From the NCBI RefSeq assembly GCF_012271765.1, contig NZ_VRKO01000010.1, positions 318,884 to 382,883 on the forward strand: a DNA stretch of 64,000 nucleotides, given 5' to 3'. The position numbers and the translations under genes were made by a program. Of this stretch, positions 1 to 10,323 are shown piece by piece. This DNA is from Erwinia rhapontici. GTDB taxonomy: Bacteria > Pseudomonadota > Gammaproteobacteria > Enterobacterales > Enterobacteriaceae. How positions within the stretch are numbered: position 1 is the stretch's first letter; each line of letters opens with the position of its first letter. The notes beneath the pieces were generated by a model. It made no database searches. It saw nothing but the letters and a program-made list of their open reading frames with translations, and was not told where the DNA came from.

Positions 1-1677
1 CCGCCCGGTGTCCTGCTCCGGCATAAAGGTTTTCGGGATGGAAACGTACAGATAGAGGGTCAGCCCGATGGTGGCGAGAAATACCAGCAGCGTCCAGCGC
101 GCATGGTCCATCACCCGGTGCAGGGTGCGGCCATAGCCCTGTTGTACCGCCAGCAGCACGCGGCCAAAACCGCGAATGCGCGGCTGCTCATGTTGGGGTT
201 TATTACGTAGCAGCCACGCACACATCATCGGCGTCAGGGTAATGGATATCACCAGCGAGATGGCGATGGCCACCGAGAGTGTGACGGCAAACTCTCTGAA
301 AAAGCGACCAATAATGCCGCCGAGCATCAGCAGCGGAATAAACACCGCCACCAGCGAGATACTCATCGACACCACGGTGAATCCGACCTCGCGTACCCCC
401 TGCAATGATGCCTGCAGCGGCTTCATGCCAGCCTCAACATGGCGTGAGATATTCTCCAGCACCACAATGGCATCGTCGACGACAAAACCGGTCGCCACCG
501 TCAGCGCCATTAGCGACAGGTTGTTCAGACTGAAGCCACAGAGATACATCGCGGCAAAGGTGCCGATCAGCGACACCGGTACGGCCACTGCCGGGATCAG
601 CGTGGCGCGGCCGGAGCGCAGGAAGGCAAACACCACCAGGATCACCAGGCCGACAGAGATCGCCAGCGACTGTTCCACCTCGTGCAGTGAAGCACGAATG
701 GTCGGAGAACGGTCCTGCGCCACTTCCAGCTGAATCGAGGCGGGAATAATCTGGCTCAGCTCAGGGATTTTTCCCCGGATCCGATCGACGGTATCAATGA
801 TATTGGCTTCCGGCGCTTTACGGATTAGCACCAGGATCGCCGGGCGGGCGTTTGACATCCCGGCGTTGCGCACATCCTCGACCGAGTCAGTCACCGTGGC
901 AACGTCCTGCAAACGTACCGCCGCCCCATTGTTGTAATGCACCACTAACGGCTGGTATTCGGCGGCGGTTTGCAATTCATCGTTGGTTTTCAGCCACCAG
1001 CGTTGGTGATGATCTTCAACGGCACCCTGAGGTTTACGCACGTTGGCGCTGGCAATGGCCGTGCGTACCGCGTCGAGCGACACGCCCTGATGGAACAGAG
1101 CTTGTGGATTGAGTGCAACACGCACCGCAGGCAGTGAACTGCCGCCGATGGTGGCATCTCCCACCCCGTCGATTTGCGACAGCTTCTGCGCCAGCTGTGT
1201 CGAGGCGTAGTCATATAACTGACCCGGAGACCAACTGTCTGAGGTGAGCGTCATGATCATAATCGGCGCGTCAGACGGGTTCGCTTTGCGGTAGGTCGGT
1301 CGGCTGGGCATCCCGGTCGGCAGCAGGCTCTGCGCGGCGTTGATTGCCCCCTGTACATCGCGCGCCGCGCCGTTGATATCGCGTTCGAAATCAAATACCA
1401 GGATAATCCGCGTGCTGCCAAGCGAACTGGTGGAGGTCATTTCAGTGATGCCGGCCACCCGGCCCAGCGCGCGTTCCAGCGGCGTGGCAACGGAGGACGC
1501 CATGGTTTCCGGCGAGGCGCCAGGCAGCGATGCGCTGACCATGATCACCGGGAAATCCACCTGTGGCAGCGGGGAGACCGGTAGCAGACGGAAACCGAGG
1601 ATCCCGGCCAGCAGGATCGCCACGGTCAGCAGGCTGGTGGCGATCGGACGATGAATAAACAGGGCGAAAAATTTCAC
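1..1677 (-). CDS. mdtC: Multidrug efflux RND transporter subunit MdtC (partial, C-terminus missing)
   Basis: Inner-membrane proton-driven RND pump subunit that works with MdtB, the adaptor MdtA and TolC to expel bile salts and some antibiotics. The first 559 codons are present; the left edge cuts the frame just after the PEQDTG segment, where the family (about 1025 residues) continues. The reading frame starts at GTG ([11 protein letters not shown]) and shows the RND Asp pair in [13 protein letters not shown] at about residues 401-402. The GTG overlaps the mdtB stop (GTGA), so translation is probably coupled. mdtD and baeSR would be expected beyond the edge; this is inferred from E. coli, not seen. 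Confidence 0.95.
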   Translation of the reverse strand, partial: MKFFALFIHRPIATSLLTVAILLAGILGFRLLPVSPLPQVDFPVIMVSASLPGASPETMASSVATPLERALGRVAGITEMTSTSSLGSTRIILVFDFERDINGAARDVQGAINAAQSLLPTGMPSRPTYRKANPSDAPIMIMTLTSDSWSPGQLYDYASTQLAQKLSQIDGVGDATIGGSSLPAVRVALNPQALFHQGVSLDAVRTAIASANVRKPQGAVEDHHQRWWLKTNDELQTAAEYQPLVVHYNNGAAVRLQDVATVTDSVEDVRNAGMSNARPAILVLIRKAPEANIIDTVDRIRGKIPELSQIIPASIQLEVAQDRSPTIRASLHEVEQSLAISVGLVILVVFAFLRSGRATLIPAVAVPVSLIGTFAAMYLCGFSLNNLSLMALTVATGFVVDDAIVVLENISRHVEAGMKPLQASLQGVREVGFTVVSMSISLVAVFIPLLMLGGIIGRFFREFAVTLSVAIAISLVISITLTPMMCAWLLRNKPQHEQPRIRGFGRVLLAVQQGYGRTLHRVMDHARWTLLVFLATIGLTLYLYVSIPKTFMPEQDTGR

Positions 1678-4600
1678 TCTGCCTCCCGGCGTGCCAGGCG
1701 GCGGGTCGCGCGCGACAGACGATCAAACAGCAGGTAGATCACCGGCGTGGTAAACAGCGTCAGTACCTGGCTGACAATCAGCCCACCGACCATCGCGGTT
1801 CCCAACGGACGACGCAGTTCCGCACCGACACCAGTACTCAGCATCAGCGGCAGCGCACCAAACAGGGCGGCCAGGGTGGTCATCAGGATCGGACGGAAAC
1901 GCAGCAGACAGGCCTGGTAAATGGCCTCATACGGCGTCATACCCTGTTCACGTTCTGCCGCCAGTGCGAAATCGATCATCATGATGGCGTTCTTCTTGAC
2001 GATGCCAATCAGCAAAATAATGCCAATGATGGCAATCACATCCAGCTCGCTACCGCTCAGCAACAGTGCCAGCAGCGCACCGACTCCCGCCGTTGGCAGG
2101 GTGGAAAGAATGGTTACCGGGTGGATCAGGCTCTCATACAGCACGCCAAGCACGATATACATTGCGACAACCGCCGCCACAATCAGCCATACGGTACTGG
2201 AGAGCGCGGCCTGGAAGGCGAGGGTGCTGCCCTGAAACTGCGTCATGATTTCTGACGGCATCGAGAGATCTTTTTCCGCCTGGGTAATGGCATTCACCGC
2301 CTGCTCCAGCGAATAGCCATCGCTGACGTTAAACGAGAAGGTGGTGGACGGGAACTGGTCGAGGTGATTGATGCTCAACGCACCATGACGCTGCTCTACG
2401 CTGGCAATCGCGCTGAGTGGCACGCTGCCGCCATCGGTACTGTTCAGGCGAATGGATTGCAGCGCTGCCAGGCCTGGCGTGGCCGCCGTGTCATGCTCCA
2501 GCACCACGCGGTACTGATTAGCCTGGGTATAAATGGTCGATATCAGTCGCTGACCAAAGGCGTTATACAGCGCGTTATCCACATCGGCCAGGGAGATCCC
2601 CAGGCGACTGGCGCTGTCACGGTCAACGCGGATATACGCTTCCAGCCCCTGGTCCTGCCAGTCACTGCTCACCTCTTTGAGTTCAGGCAGTGTGGCCAGC
2701 CTGGCCTGTAACTTCGGTACCCAAAGGCTCAGTGAGTCCAGCGATCCGGCCTGCAGGGTAAACTGATACTGCGTGCGGCTGGCCTGGGTATCAATGGTCA
2801 GGTCTTGCACCGGTTGCAGCCAGAGGTTAATGCCAGGGATTTTCGCGATCTGCTGTTGCAGACGGGCCATCACCACCGGGATACGATCGTCACGTTCATC
2901 CAGCGGTTTCAGGTTGATTTGCAACCTGCCGCTGTTGAGTGCGGCGTTGGTGCCGTCCACCCCCACGAAGGACGTCAGGCTTTGTACCGCCGGGTCCTTC
3001 ATGATCACCGAAGCCACTTCCTGCTGGCGCTGCGCCATATTGCTGTAGGAGACCGACTGCGGAGCCTGAAGGGTTCCCTGAATAATGCCGTTATCCTGCA
3101 GCGGGAAGAAGCCTTTGGGGATCACCATCCACAGCAGCACGGTCAGCGCCATGGTGCCGAAGGCGACACCGAGTGTCAGCCACTGATGTTTCAGTACCTT
3201 CTGCAACAGGCGGCCATAGCGGGCAATAATCCGTTCGAACAGGGCTTCACTGGCACGCGAAAAACGGTTCTGTTTGCGCAAAGACTCAACGCTTAACATG
3301 CGTGCGCACATCATCGGCGTCAGCGTGAGCGACACAATGGCCGAGATGAGGATCGCTACCGCCAGGGTAATGGCAAATTCGCGGAACAGGCGGCCAACGA
3401 TATCCCCCATAAACAGCAGCGGGATCAGCACCGCAATCAGCGAGAAGGTCAGGGAAATAATGGTAAAGCCAATTTCACCTGCCCCTTTCAGCGCAGCCGT
3501 CAGCGGTTTTTCGCCTTTCTCGATATAGCGTGAAATGTTTTCGATCACCACGATGGCATCATCGACCACGAAGCCGGTGGCGATCGTCAGCGCCATCAGC
3601 GTCAGGTTGTTGACCGAAAAACCGAAGAAATACATCACCGCAAAGGTGCCCACCAGAGAGAGTGGCACCGCCACGGCGGGAATAATGGTCGCCGCGACGT
3701 TGCGCAGGAACAGATAAATAATCATCACCACCAGCGCCAGAGCCAGCAGCAGTTCAAACTGCACGTCGTGGACCGAGGCACGGATATTGGTGGTTCGGTC
3801 GGTCAGCAGCTTCACGTCTACGGACTTGGGCAGTGAGGCGGTGAGGGCGGGCAGCATTTGACGAATATTGTCGGCGGTGGCGATGATATTGGCCCCCGGC
3901 TGACGCTGGATATTCAGCACAATGGCGGGCTGGCGGTTAGCCCATGCCCCGAGCCAGCTATTTTCGGCTCCTTGCTCTACGGTGGCCACATCCCCGAGCC
4001 GCACCGGCGCCCCATTCTGGAAACTGACAATCAGCTGGCGATAGCCTTCGGCGGTTTTGATCTGGTCGTTGGCCGAGAGCGTAATCGAGCGTTCCGGGCC
4101 ATCCAGGCTGCCTTTCGCTGAGTTGACGTTGGCATTGCTGATGGCGGTACGCACCGTCTCACTGGTGATATTCATCGCCGCCAGCGCCTGGGCGTTCAGT
4201 TTCACCCGGACGGCCGGACGCTGACCGCCGGCGATCGTCACCAGCCCCACACCGGAAACCTGCGATATCTTCTGTGCCACACGGGTTTCCACCATGTCGG
4301 CAACCTGGGTCATTGGCAGGCTGGTGGTGGTGACGGCAAGGGTCATGATCGGAGGATCGGCCGGATTGACCTTGCTGTAAACCGGCGGGTTAGGCAGGTC
4401 GGAGGGCAGCAGGTTGGTGGCGGCGTTGACCGCGGCCTGCACTTCCTGCTCGGCCACATCCAGCGGCAGCGTCAGTTGGAACTGAAGGGTGACAACCGAA
4501 GCCCCGCCGGAACTTTGTGACGCCATCTGTTTCAGACCGGACATCTGGCCAAACTGGCGTTCCAGCGGTGCGGTAATGGCTGAGGTCACCACGTCCGGGC

Positions 4601-4790
4601 TGGCACCGGGATACAGCGTGACCACCTGAATTGTCGGATAGTCGACCTCTGGCAGCGCCGAAACCGGCAGGGCGCGATAGCCGATAATCCCCGCCAGCAA
4701 AATAGCGATCATCAGCAGCGTGGTGGCGACCGGGCGCAGAATAAACTGGCGGGATGGACCACCGCCTGGCGTTGGGGGCATAACCTGCAT
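1674..4790 (-). CDS. mdtB: Multidrug efflux RND transporter subunit MdtB
   Basis: Second RND pump subunit of the MdtABC-TolC system; in E. coli MdtB and MdtC form a mixed trimer. At 1038 residues it is full length. It has the RND architecture: an N-terminal membrane segment ([20 protein letters not shown]), two large periplasmic loops, and a transmembrane block carrying the Asp pair in [13 protein letters not shown] at about 410-411, needed for proton transfer. The start ATG shares one base with the mdtA stop (TGATG) and the stop overlaps the mdtC start, so the three genes form one tightly coupled operon. Confidence 0.97.
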   Translation of the reverse strand: MQVMPPTPGGGPSRQFILRPVATTLLMIAILLAGIIGYRALPVSALPEVDYPTIQVVTLYPGASPDVVTSAITAPLERQFGQMSGLKQMASQSSGGASVVTLQFQLTLPLDVAEQEVQAAVNAATNLLPSDLPNPPVYSKVNPADPPIMTLAVTTTSLPMTQVADMVETRVAQKISQVSGVGLVTIAGGQRPAVRVKLNAQALAAMNITSETVRTAISNANVNSAKGSLDGPERSITLSANDQIKTAEGYRQLIVSFQNGAPVRLGDVATVEQGAENSWLGAWANRQPAIVLNIQRQPGANIIATADNIRQMLPALTASLPKSVDVKLLTDRTTNIRASVHDVQFELLLALALVVMIIYLFLRNVAATIIPAVAVPLSLVGTFAVMYFFGFSVNNLTLMALTIATGFVVDDAIVVIENISRYIEKGEKPLTAALKGAGEIGFTIISLTFSLIAVLIPLLFMGDIVGRLFREFAITLAVAILISAIVSLTLTPMMCARMLSVESLRKQNRFSRASEALFERIIARYGRLLQKVLKHQWLTLGVAFGTMALTVLLWMVIPKGFFPLQDNGIIQGTLQAPQSVSYSNMAQRQQEVASVIMKDPAVQSLTSFVGVDGTNAALNSGRLQINLKPLDERDDRIPVVMARLQQQIAKIPGINLWLQPVQDLTIDTQASRTQYQFTLQAGSLDSLSLWVPKLQARLATLPELKEVSSDWQDQGLEAYIRVDRDSASRLGISLADVDNALYNAFGQRLISTIYTQANQYRVVLEHDTAATPGLAALQSIRLNSTDGGSVPLSAIASVEQRHGALSINHLDQFPSTTFSFNVSDGYSLEQAVNAITQAEKDLSMPSEIMTQFQGSTLAFQAALSSTVWLIVAAVVAMYIVLGVLYESLIHPVTILSTLPTAGVGALLALLLSGSELDVIAIIGIILLIGIVKKNAIMMIDFALAAEREQGMTPYEAIYQACLLRFRPILMTTLAALFGALPLMLSTGVGAELRRPLGTAMVGGLIVSQVLTLFTTPVIYLLFDRLSRATRRLARREAE

Positions 4791-6037
4791 CAGTCGCTGG
4801 CTCCCTTCGCCGGTTGGGCGGTTTTACCGGATGTCAGCGGTGTGGCCTGCGGGGCGACCACTTCCACCGTTGCCCCGTCTGTCAGACGATCGATACCGTC
4901 TGTCACCACTTTTTCACCGGCTTCCAGCCCGGCCTTGATCACCACTTTTTCGCTGTCCTGGAATTCAATGGTGACGATTTTCTTACTCACTTTGTTGTCG
5001 CTGTTGACCACCCAGACAAAGCTGCCCTCATTACCCATTTGTAATGCGGCTGCCGGGATGACAATCGCATCCTGCAAGGTGCTGACCTTCAGACGGGCGT
5101 TAACAAACTGATTGGGGAACAGGCGGTCGTCCTGATTCTCGAAACGCGCTTTCAGCTTGACGGTGCCGGTAGTGGTATCGATCTGGTTATCCAGGCTCAG
5201 CAGCGCCCCGGTGGTCAGCAGCGTTTTATTGCTGCGATCCCAGGCTTCTACCGGCACTGCACCCTGTTTTTGCGCACTGAGGATGGCGGAAATATCATTT
5301 TCCGGCAGGCTGAAAATCAGGTCGATGGGATGCGTTTGCGTGATCACCACAATGCCAGTGGTGTCGCCGCTGCTGACATAGTTGCCAATATCGACCTGCT
5401 TCAGGCCCACGCGTCCGTCGATCGGTGACGTCACGCGGCTGTAGGTGAGGTTGAGCCGGGCGCTGGCCACGCTGCCTTCATCGGCTTTGATGGTGCCCTG
5501 GGTTTCACTGACCAGCGAACGCTGGGTATCCAGCTCCTGCTGTGAGACCAGGCTGGTTTTCGCCAGCTTTTCATAGCGTGCCAGGTCGCGCTTTGCATTG
5601 GCCAGCGTGGCGTTGCTTTTTGCCAGCTGCCCTTCGGCCTGGATCAGCGCCACCTGATAGGGACGCGGGTCGATCTCCGCCAGCAGTTGCCCGGCTTTCA
5701 CTTCCTGGCCTTCGTTAAAATGGAGGGCGATAAGGTCGCCGTCGACGCGGCTGCGCAGCGTAACGGTGTTTGCCGCCGTTACGGTCCCCAGCCCGGTAAG
5801 GTATTGAGGCACGCTCTGACGTATGGCGTCGGCGGCCTGCACCGGGGCCATCGCCGCACCCATTGCACCCCCGTTCCGCCCACCGCCGCGATGACCTTTG
5901 CCACGGGATTGCTCTGCGCCTTCGGCAGGCTGTGCCTGGGAAGCGCTACTGTGGCTGTACCACCAATAGCCGCCGCCTGCGATCAGCGCAACAGCGATAA
6001 CCAGGGGGATGACAGGGAAACGACGCGGTGTTTTCAT
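4790..6037 (-). CDS. mdtA: Multidrug efflux periplasmic adaptor MdtA
   Basis: Membrane-fusion (HlyD/AcrA type) adaptor that links the MdtB/MdtC pump to the outer-membrane channel TolC. The 415-residue product starts with a basic stretch and a hydrophobic segment ([19 protein letters not shown], about 9-27), then a lipoyl-like/coiled-coil region and beta-barrel typical of the family. It is the first gene of the operon. The 252-base gap to the divergent reductase gene must hold the promoter. In E. coli BaeR activates this operon, but I could not recognise a convincing BaeR box here. Confidence 0.96.
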   Translation of the reverse strand: MKTPRRFPVIPLVIAVALIAGGGYWWYSHSSASQAQPAEGAEQSRGKGHRGGGRNGGAMGAAMAPVQAADAIRQSVPQYLTGLGTVTAANTVTLRSRVDGDLIALHFNEGQEVKAGQLLAEIDPRPYQVALIQAEGQLAKSNATLANAKRDLARYEKLAKTSLVSQQELDTQRSLVSETQGTIKADEGSVASARLNLTYSRVTSPIDGRVGLKQVDIGNYVSSGDTTGIVVITQTHPIDLIFSLPENDISAILSAQKQGAVPVEAWDRSNKTLLTTGALLSLDNQIDTTTGTVKLKARFENQDDRLFPNQFVNARLKVSTLQDAIVIPAAALQMGNEGSFVWVVNSDNKVSKKIVTIEFQDSEKVVIKAGLEAGEKVVTDGIDRLTDGATVEVVAPQATPLTSGKTAQPAKGASD

Positions 6038-6289
6038 GTTTTTTGCTCTCAGTAAATCTGGTGAATACCCAGGCGGGACAAAAAGGTGCCCCGAATCTTA
6101 AAAGAATAGCGAACTTCAACCGCTGAAAAATGAAGGAATTAAGAATAACGGGTTAGCGATACGCTGTCGCGTGAGCATGAAATGATTTTAATCACTTCTC
6201 GCAAATTCATTACCATTATTGAACCAAGCGTGCTCCAGGTTCTTTGTTAGACTTAGGGACTGCTTTATTGACATCCAATCAGGAGAATC

Positions 6290-7255
6290 ATGATGAGTAC
6301 TTTAGAACATCGCCAGCTGGGCCGTTCCGGCATTCAGGTTCCGGTGCTGACGTTTGGCGGCAATGTGTTTGGCTGGACCATTGACGAAAAGACCTCGTTT
6401 TCTCTGCTCGACGCACTGGTGGAGAAAGGGCTGTATTTTATTGATACCGCTGATGTGTATTCTCGCTGGGCACCGGGTAACAAAGGTGGCGAATCGGAAG
6501 TCATTATCGGTAACTGGCTGAAAAAAAGCGGTAAGCGCGATAAGATCGTGCTGGCGACCAAAGTGGGGATGGATCTGGGTGACGGGAAAACCGGCCTGGC
6601 ACCGAACTATATTCGTCAGGCGGTAGACGCCTCGCTGGCGCGTCTGCAAACGGATTATATCGACCTGTATCAGGCGCATCGCGACGATGCGGATACGCCA
6701 TTGCAGGAGACGCTGGCGACATTTGACGCGTTGATTAAAGAAGGTAAGGTCCGTGCCATCGGTGCCTCTAATTATTCTGATGACCGCCTGAACGAGGCGC
6801 TGAAAATCAGTGCTGAAAATGGGCTGGCGCGTTATGAAACCCTGCAACCCGAGTACAATCTCTACGATCGTCAGGGTTATGAGAGCGGTCTTGAGCCGGT
6901 CGCCAAAGAGCACGGTCTGGGGGTGATTAACTACTATTCTCTGGCCAGCGGCTTCCTCAGCGGTAAATACCGCAGTAAAGCGGATGCCGCCAAAAGCGCG
7001 CGCGGTCAGGGTGTGGTCGAGAAGTATCTGAACGATCGGGGTCTGAAGATTGTGGATGCGCTGGTGCAGGTGGCAGAAGCACATCATGCTTCGCCTGCGC
7101 AGGTTGCGCTGGCGTGGCAGATTGCCCGTCCGTCGATCACCGCGCCGATTGTTAGCGCCACCTCACTGGCACAGGTTGATGAGCTGGCGAAAGCGGCGGT
7201 ATTGAGGCTTAAGGACGACGATCTGCGTCTGCTGTCGGAAGTGAGTAGTTATTAA
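6290..7255 (+). CDS. Aldo/keto reductase family oxidoreductase
   Basis: NADPH-dependent aldo/keto reductase, predicted cytosolic (beta/alpha)8 barrel of 321 residues. The catalytic tetrad can be read as Asp52 and Tyr57 (IDTADVY), Lys91 (ATKVGMD) and His130 (YQAHRDD). It belongs to the subgroup resembling YajO/general stress AKRs, so the physiological substrate cannot be named. The start is one of two adjacent ATGs (6290 or 6293) after an AGGAG ribosome site. It is transcribed divergently from mdtA and convergently with yegD, with an inverted REP pair between its end and yegD. Confidence 0.93.
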   Translation: MMSTLEHRQLGRSGIQVPVLTFGGNVFGWTIDEKTSFSLLDALVEKGLYFIDTADVYSRWAPGNKGGESEVIIGNWLKKSGKRDKIVLATKVGMDLGDGKTGLAPNYIRQAVDASLARLQTDYIDLYQAHRDDADTPLQETLATFDALIKEGKVRAIGASNYSDDRLNEALKISAENGLARYETLQPEYNLYDRQGYESGLEPVAKEHGLGVINYYSLASGFLSGKYRSKADAAKSARGQGVVEKYLNDRGLKIVDALVQVAEAHHASPAQVALAWQIARPSITAPIVSATSLAQVDELAKAAVLRLKDDDLRLLSEVSSY

Positions 7256-7275
7256 TTATTGCCAACAGTGAACAC

Positions 7276-7299
7276 GGGTCGGGCATGCCCGACCCCTAC
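7276..7299 (-). repeat. REP element with GTAG head (inverted member of a pair)
   Basis: A perfect 20-base palindrome (GGGTCGGGCATGCCCGACCC, 7276-7295) is followed by CTAC, i.e. GTAG on the minus strand at its base. A GTAG head plus hairpin is the signature of REP sequences mobilised by RAYT (TnpA-REP) proteins. It lies after the reductase gene and may act as a transcription or mRNA end structure between convergent genes. Confidence 0.75.
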
Positions 7300-7310
7300 A
7301 GCACGACCGC

Positions 7311-7334
7311 GTAGGGGCGAGGCATGCCTCGCCC
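7311..7334 (+). repeat. REP element with GTAG head (second member of the pair)
   Basis: GTAG (7311-7314) is followed by the perfect palindrome GGGCGAGGCATGCCTCGCCC (7315-7334). It faces the opposite way to the element at 7276, eleven bases away, forming a BIME-like pair between two convergent genes. The stem bases differ between the two copies but are compensated, so the hairpin is conserved. Confidence 0.75.
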
Positions 7335-7344
7335 GGTTGCTTCG

Positions 7345-8697
7345 TTACCGGAACATCACCTGCGCCCAGCGCGCCAGGCCCGCCGTTACGGAACCGAAGT
7401 CATCTCCGCTTGCCAGCGGAATATCCGGTAATTGCTGTTGCAGTGCCGCACGCAGTACTGGCGAGCGGGCGCTGCCACCCGTCAGATAAATCACGTCAGG
7501 ACGTGTGCCACTGGTGTTCAGCGCCAGCGTCACCTGCTCCTGGATACGTTCCAGCGGCTGACTGATCGCCGCCTGAAGGCCCGCCACACTGATTTCGGTT
7601 TCCAGCCCATTATCAATAAAGTGCATGGCCGTCATCACCTCATCACGATCTGACAGCGCAATTTTGCTCTCTTCCGCTGCCCGCACCAGACGATAGCTCA
7701 GACGTTGTTGCCACACTTTCAGCAGGCGCTGCACTTTTTCTGGTTCGGCCGCGTCACGGATCAGATCCTGCAACTGCTTACGCGATGCTGTGGCATAGAA
7801 GTCGCTCTGTGCAGGAACGTCGTTGATGGCAACGGCATTCCACCACGGCAGGGCCGGAAGTCCGGTACCTTTCACGGTTTCGCCACCCAGACCGAGCAGT
7901 GGCATCAGTTCTTTAAAGGCCAGCATGATATCCAGATCGTTCCCGCCGACGCGGCAGCCACTGTGGCCCAGCAGGCTGTCGCCACGATCGGCTTTATCGT
8001 GCCACTGCGGCCCCATCAGCAGCATAGAGCAGTCGGTGGTTCCCCCGCCGATATCCACGACCAGCACACGCGTTTCTTTTGTCAGCGTGGCTTCAAAGTC
8101 CAGACCCGCGGCGACTGGTTCAAACTGGAAGATCACATCCTGGAAGCCGGCACGGCTGGCCGCGCGCGCCAGGATGCCTTCAGCCTGTTGGTTGGCCTCA
8201 TCGCCGCCCAGTCCCTGGAAGTTAACCGGACGGCCAATCACCGCCTGGGTGACGCTGTCATTCAGGGTGCTTTCTGCTGTTTGACGGATATGCAGCATGG
8301 TGGCGCACACCAGGTCTTCAAAGAAGGCGACCTGCTGTGGTTTTAGTCCACTGGCTCCGAGGAAAGATTTGGGTGATTTCACAAACCACACGTCTTCCGG
8401 GTCATCCATATACTGTGCCAGTGAGGCAAGGCCAAATTTGACGCTGGCAGGCAGAACCTCAATATCTTCTTCGCGGTTAAAAGCCAGCGCGCGACGTAAC
8501 AGCGCCTGGTTTTCTGCCTGCGGGGTCGGTACCTGGTGATGACGGAACAGCCATTCGCTGACCGCATCACGGGTTGGCGCACACAGCATTGAGGGTAAAT
8601 AAGGCGAGCTCTGCTCTAACGGCAGCAGCTTAGGTGCGCCGTTTTCCATGATGGCAATAGAGCAGTTTGCCGTACCGTAGTCGAAACCGATAAACAT
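7345..8697 (-). CDS. yegD: Hsp70-family protein YegD (putative chaperone)
   Basis: Cytosolic DnaK-like ATPase-domain protein of 450 residues, the same length as E. coli YegD; it lacks the substrate-binding half of DnaK. The nucleotide-binding signatures are visible: phosphate-1 loop GFDYGTANCSIAI near residue 4, phosphate-2 VVDIGGGTTDCSM near 213 and the adenosine motif VIYLTGGSARSPV near 404. The client and biological role are unknown in any species as far as I know. It is monocistronic, and convergent with the aldo/keto reductase across the REP pair. Confidence 0.95.
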   Translation of the reverse strand: MFIGFDYGTANCSIAIMENGAPKLLPLEQSSPYLPSMLCAPTRDAVSEWLFRHHQVPTPQAENQALLRRALAFNREEDIEVLPASVKFGLASLAQYMDDPEDVWFVKSPKSFLGASGLKPQQVAFFEDLVCATMLHIRQTAESTLNDSVTQAVIGRPVNFQGLGGDEANQQAEGILARAASRAGFQDVIFQFEPVAAGLDFEATLTKETRVLVVDIGGGTTDCSMLLMGPQWHDKADRGDSLLGHSGCRVGGNDLDIMLAFKELMPLLGLGGETVKGTGLPALPWWNAVAINDVPAQSDFYATASRKQLQDLIRDAAEPEKVQRLLKVWQQRLSYRLVRAAEESKIALSDRDEVMTAMHFIDNGLETEISVAGLQAAISQPLERIQEQVTLALNTSGTRPDVIYLTGGSARSPVLRAALQQQLPDIPLASGDDFGSVTAGLARWAQVMFR

Positions 8698-8797
8698 CGT
8701 TTCCTCCGCTGAGTGTGAAAAAAGGGGGCGACTTTAGCTTGAGAGCGTTGGCGGTGCAAGCGACAAGATGAGGCCGCACGCGGGGACTCGAATTATT

Positions 8798-8827
8798 TTG
8801 GGTATATTTGCCTGCTTTGTATAGAAT
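8798..8827 (+). promoter_or_regulatory. Possible sigma-70 promoter for the membrane protein gene at 8886
   Basis: TTGGGT (8798-8803) is separated by 18 bases from TAGAAT (8822-8827), a five-of-six match to the -10 consensus, about 60 bases upstream of the start codon. The -35 match is only three of six. Confidence 0.35.
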
Positions 8828-8885
8828 CACGCCCTTCACATGGAATCACCGCCTTGCCGTTTGGCCGGGGGGCAGGGAGAAATAA

Positions 8886-10301
8886 ATGGACTGGTCTGTA
8901 CTGATATTATTACTGGCATTGATGCTTGCACCACTGATGCTTGCCGTTACGGCCATCTTTACCGTGGTGTTATCACAGCGAGCCCGGTCACGATGGGTAT
9001 TACTGGGCGCGTTGTTGCCTCAATCCCTGATGATTGCCTTGATACTCTGGCCGGGTGGCCTGAAGGTGGTGGAGTTCTCCAGCGAAATTCTCATGTGGCT
9101 GGTCACGCTGATAACCTGGCTGACGCTATTTCTGGCACGCTGGCAGCGCCGGGGCACACCGCCCATCCCTGCGCTGGTGACCAGCTGGCTGCTGTTTATT
9201 GTCCTGGCTGCCGCCTTCTATTTTAATCCCTCCAATCAAAGCACGATGGCCTGGAAACGCCACGAACAGCAGATGCAGCATAATTTGGTACTTCTGGAGC
9301 AGGGGGCTCGTTCGCAGCTGGACAGGCTTTCGGATGAGAGTGCGCGCGAGCTGTTCTATCGGGCTGCGGCAAAAGAGTATCCTGAACAGACGCTGCGCTA
9401 TTTTATCCGTCGTGGCCTCTCACCGCTGGATAAAGGTGAAAATGGCTATAGCGCGTTAAGCAATGCCATCGAAAGCCATAATACGGTGGCGCTGAAGCTG
9501 TTCCTGTCGGTGCTCACCCCGGCGCAGATTCAGTCATTATCCTTCGATTACGACCCGCTGCGCGATCTGCGCCAGGACCCGCCAGCGGGTGAGGCAGAAC
9601 AGCAGCAGTTTTATGACAGCATGGCGCTGTTACTGGCGGCACGCCCGGACTGGATTCACCCGCGTGACAAGCGCGCCGCCTCTTACCTGACCCGTGCGAT
9701 TTTTAACGGCAACGGTCAGAGCGCAAATTTCTTACTGAAGTATCTGCCCGCGCCGGAAGGGCTCTGGCGGCTGGCACTGCTGGCGCTCAATGAGGACACG
9801 CAAACGCTGATGGCCGCACTGCGTGAGCAGCCGACACAGCTGGAACAAACATTGTCTGATGGGGAAGGGCGTCACCTGAACCTGATGGCGTGGATGATCA
9901 AATATGCCCCGCCAGCCACCCGCACCGCGCTGCTGAACAGCAAATTAATCGTCTGGGATCATTACCAGGAACCCTCTCCCCGTGACGGGAAGGGCGCAAT
10001 GACCAATACGTTGATTGATGAATCCCGTGGCAACTGGCGTTTCCGTGAAGAGTCACCCAGCGTGTTACAGCAGGTGCTGGCCAGTGCGATCGCCCAGGGG
10101 GTGACCTTATCGCCTCAACAGATGCTGGCGGTTTTTCGTTATGAAGATGGGCCCGAGACGCTGGCCGTTATGCGCAAGGCAGGATTGCCCTGTGGCCCGT
10201 TGATGTCGGCCAGCGCAGAGCTGTTAACTGATTCGGTGCAGGACAGCCTGGTCCGGCGCTGGGTCAGTGAGTCCTGCCTGCGTCAGCCCGGCGGTCAATA
10301 A
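8886..10301 (+). CDS. Uncharacterised membrane protein with ankyrin-like repeats
   Basis: I do not recognise this gene. The 471-residue product has four hydrophobic segments at its N-terminus (about 4-28, 37-59, 67-84, 95-113) and then about 350 residues of mostly helical, soluble-looking sequence. Parts of that tail resemble ankyrin repeats, e.g. NGYSALSNAIESHNTVALKLFL and RAASYLTRAIFNGNGQSANFLLKYL. A GGGAGAAATAA ribosome site precedes the ATG. It lies between yegD and dgcE, where E. coli carries alkA, and is convergent with dgcE with only 22 bases between. An inner-membrane protein with a cytoplasmic protein-binding tail is a reasonable guess; no function can be assigned. Confidence 0.8.
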   Translation: MDWSVLILLLALMLAPLMLAVTAIFTVVLSQRARSRWVLLGALLPQSLMIALILWPGGLKVVEFSSEILMWLVTLITWLTLFLARWQRRGTPPIPALVTSWLLFIVLAAAFYFNPSNQSTMAWKRHEQQMQHNLVLLEQGARSQLDRLSDESARELFYRAAAKEYPEQTLRYFIRRGLSPLDKGENGYSALSNAIESHNTVALKLFLSVLTPAQIQSLSFDYDPLRDLRQDPPAGEAEQQQFYDSMALLLAARPDWIHPRDKRAASYLTRAIFNGNGQSANFLLKYLPAPEGLWRLALLALNEDTQTLMAALREQPTQLEQTLSDGEGRHLNLMAWMIKYAPPATRTALLNSKLIVWDHYQEPSPRDGKGAMTNTLIDESRGNWRFREESPSVLQQVLASAIAQGVTLSPQQMLAVFRYEDGPETLAVMRKAGLPCGPLMSASAELLTDSVQDSLVRRWVSESCLRQPGGQ

Positions 10302-10323
10302 CACCTGTATTGCGGTGAGGGGG

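Noticed and set aside
6038-6289. BaeR binding site before mdtA
   Set aside because: The operon is BaeR-activated in E. coli and a loosely similar T-rich stretch exists, but I could not find a convincing match to the published box.
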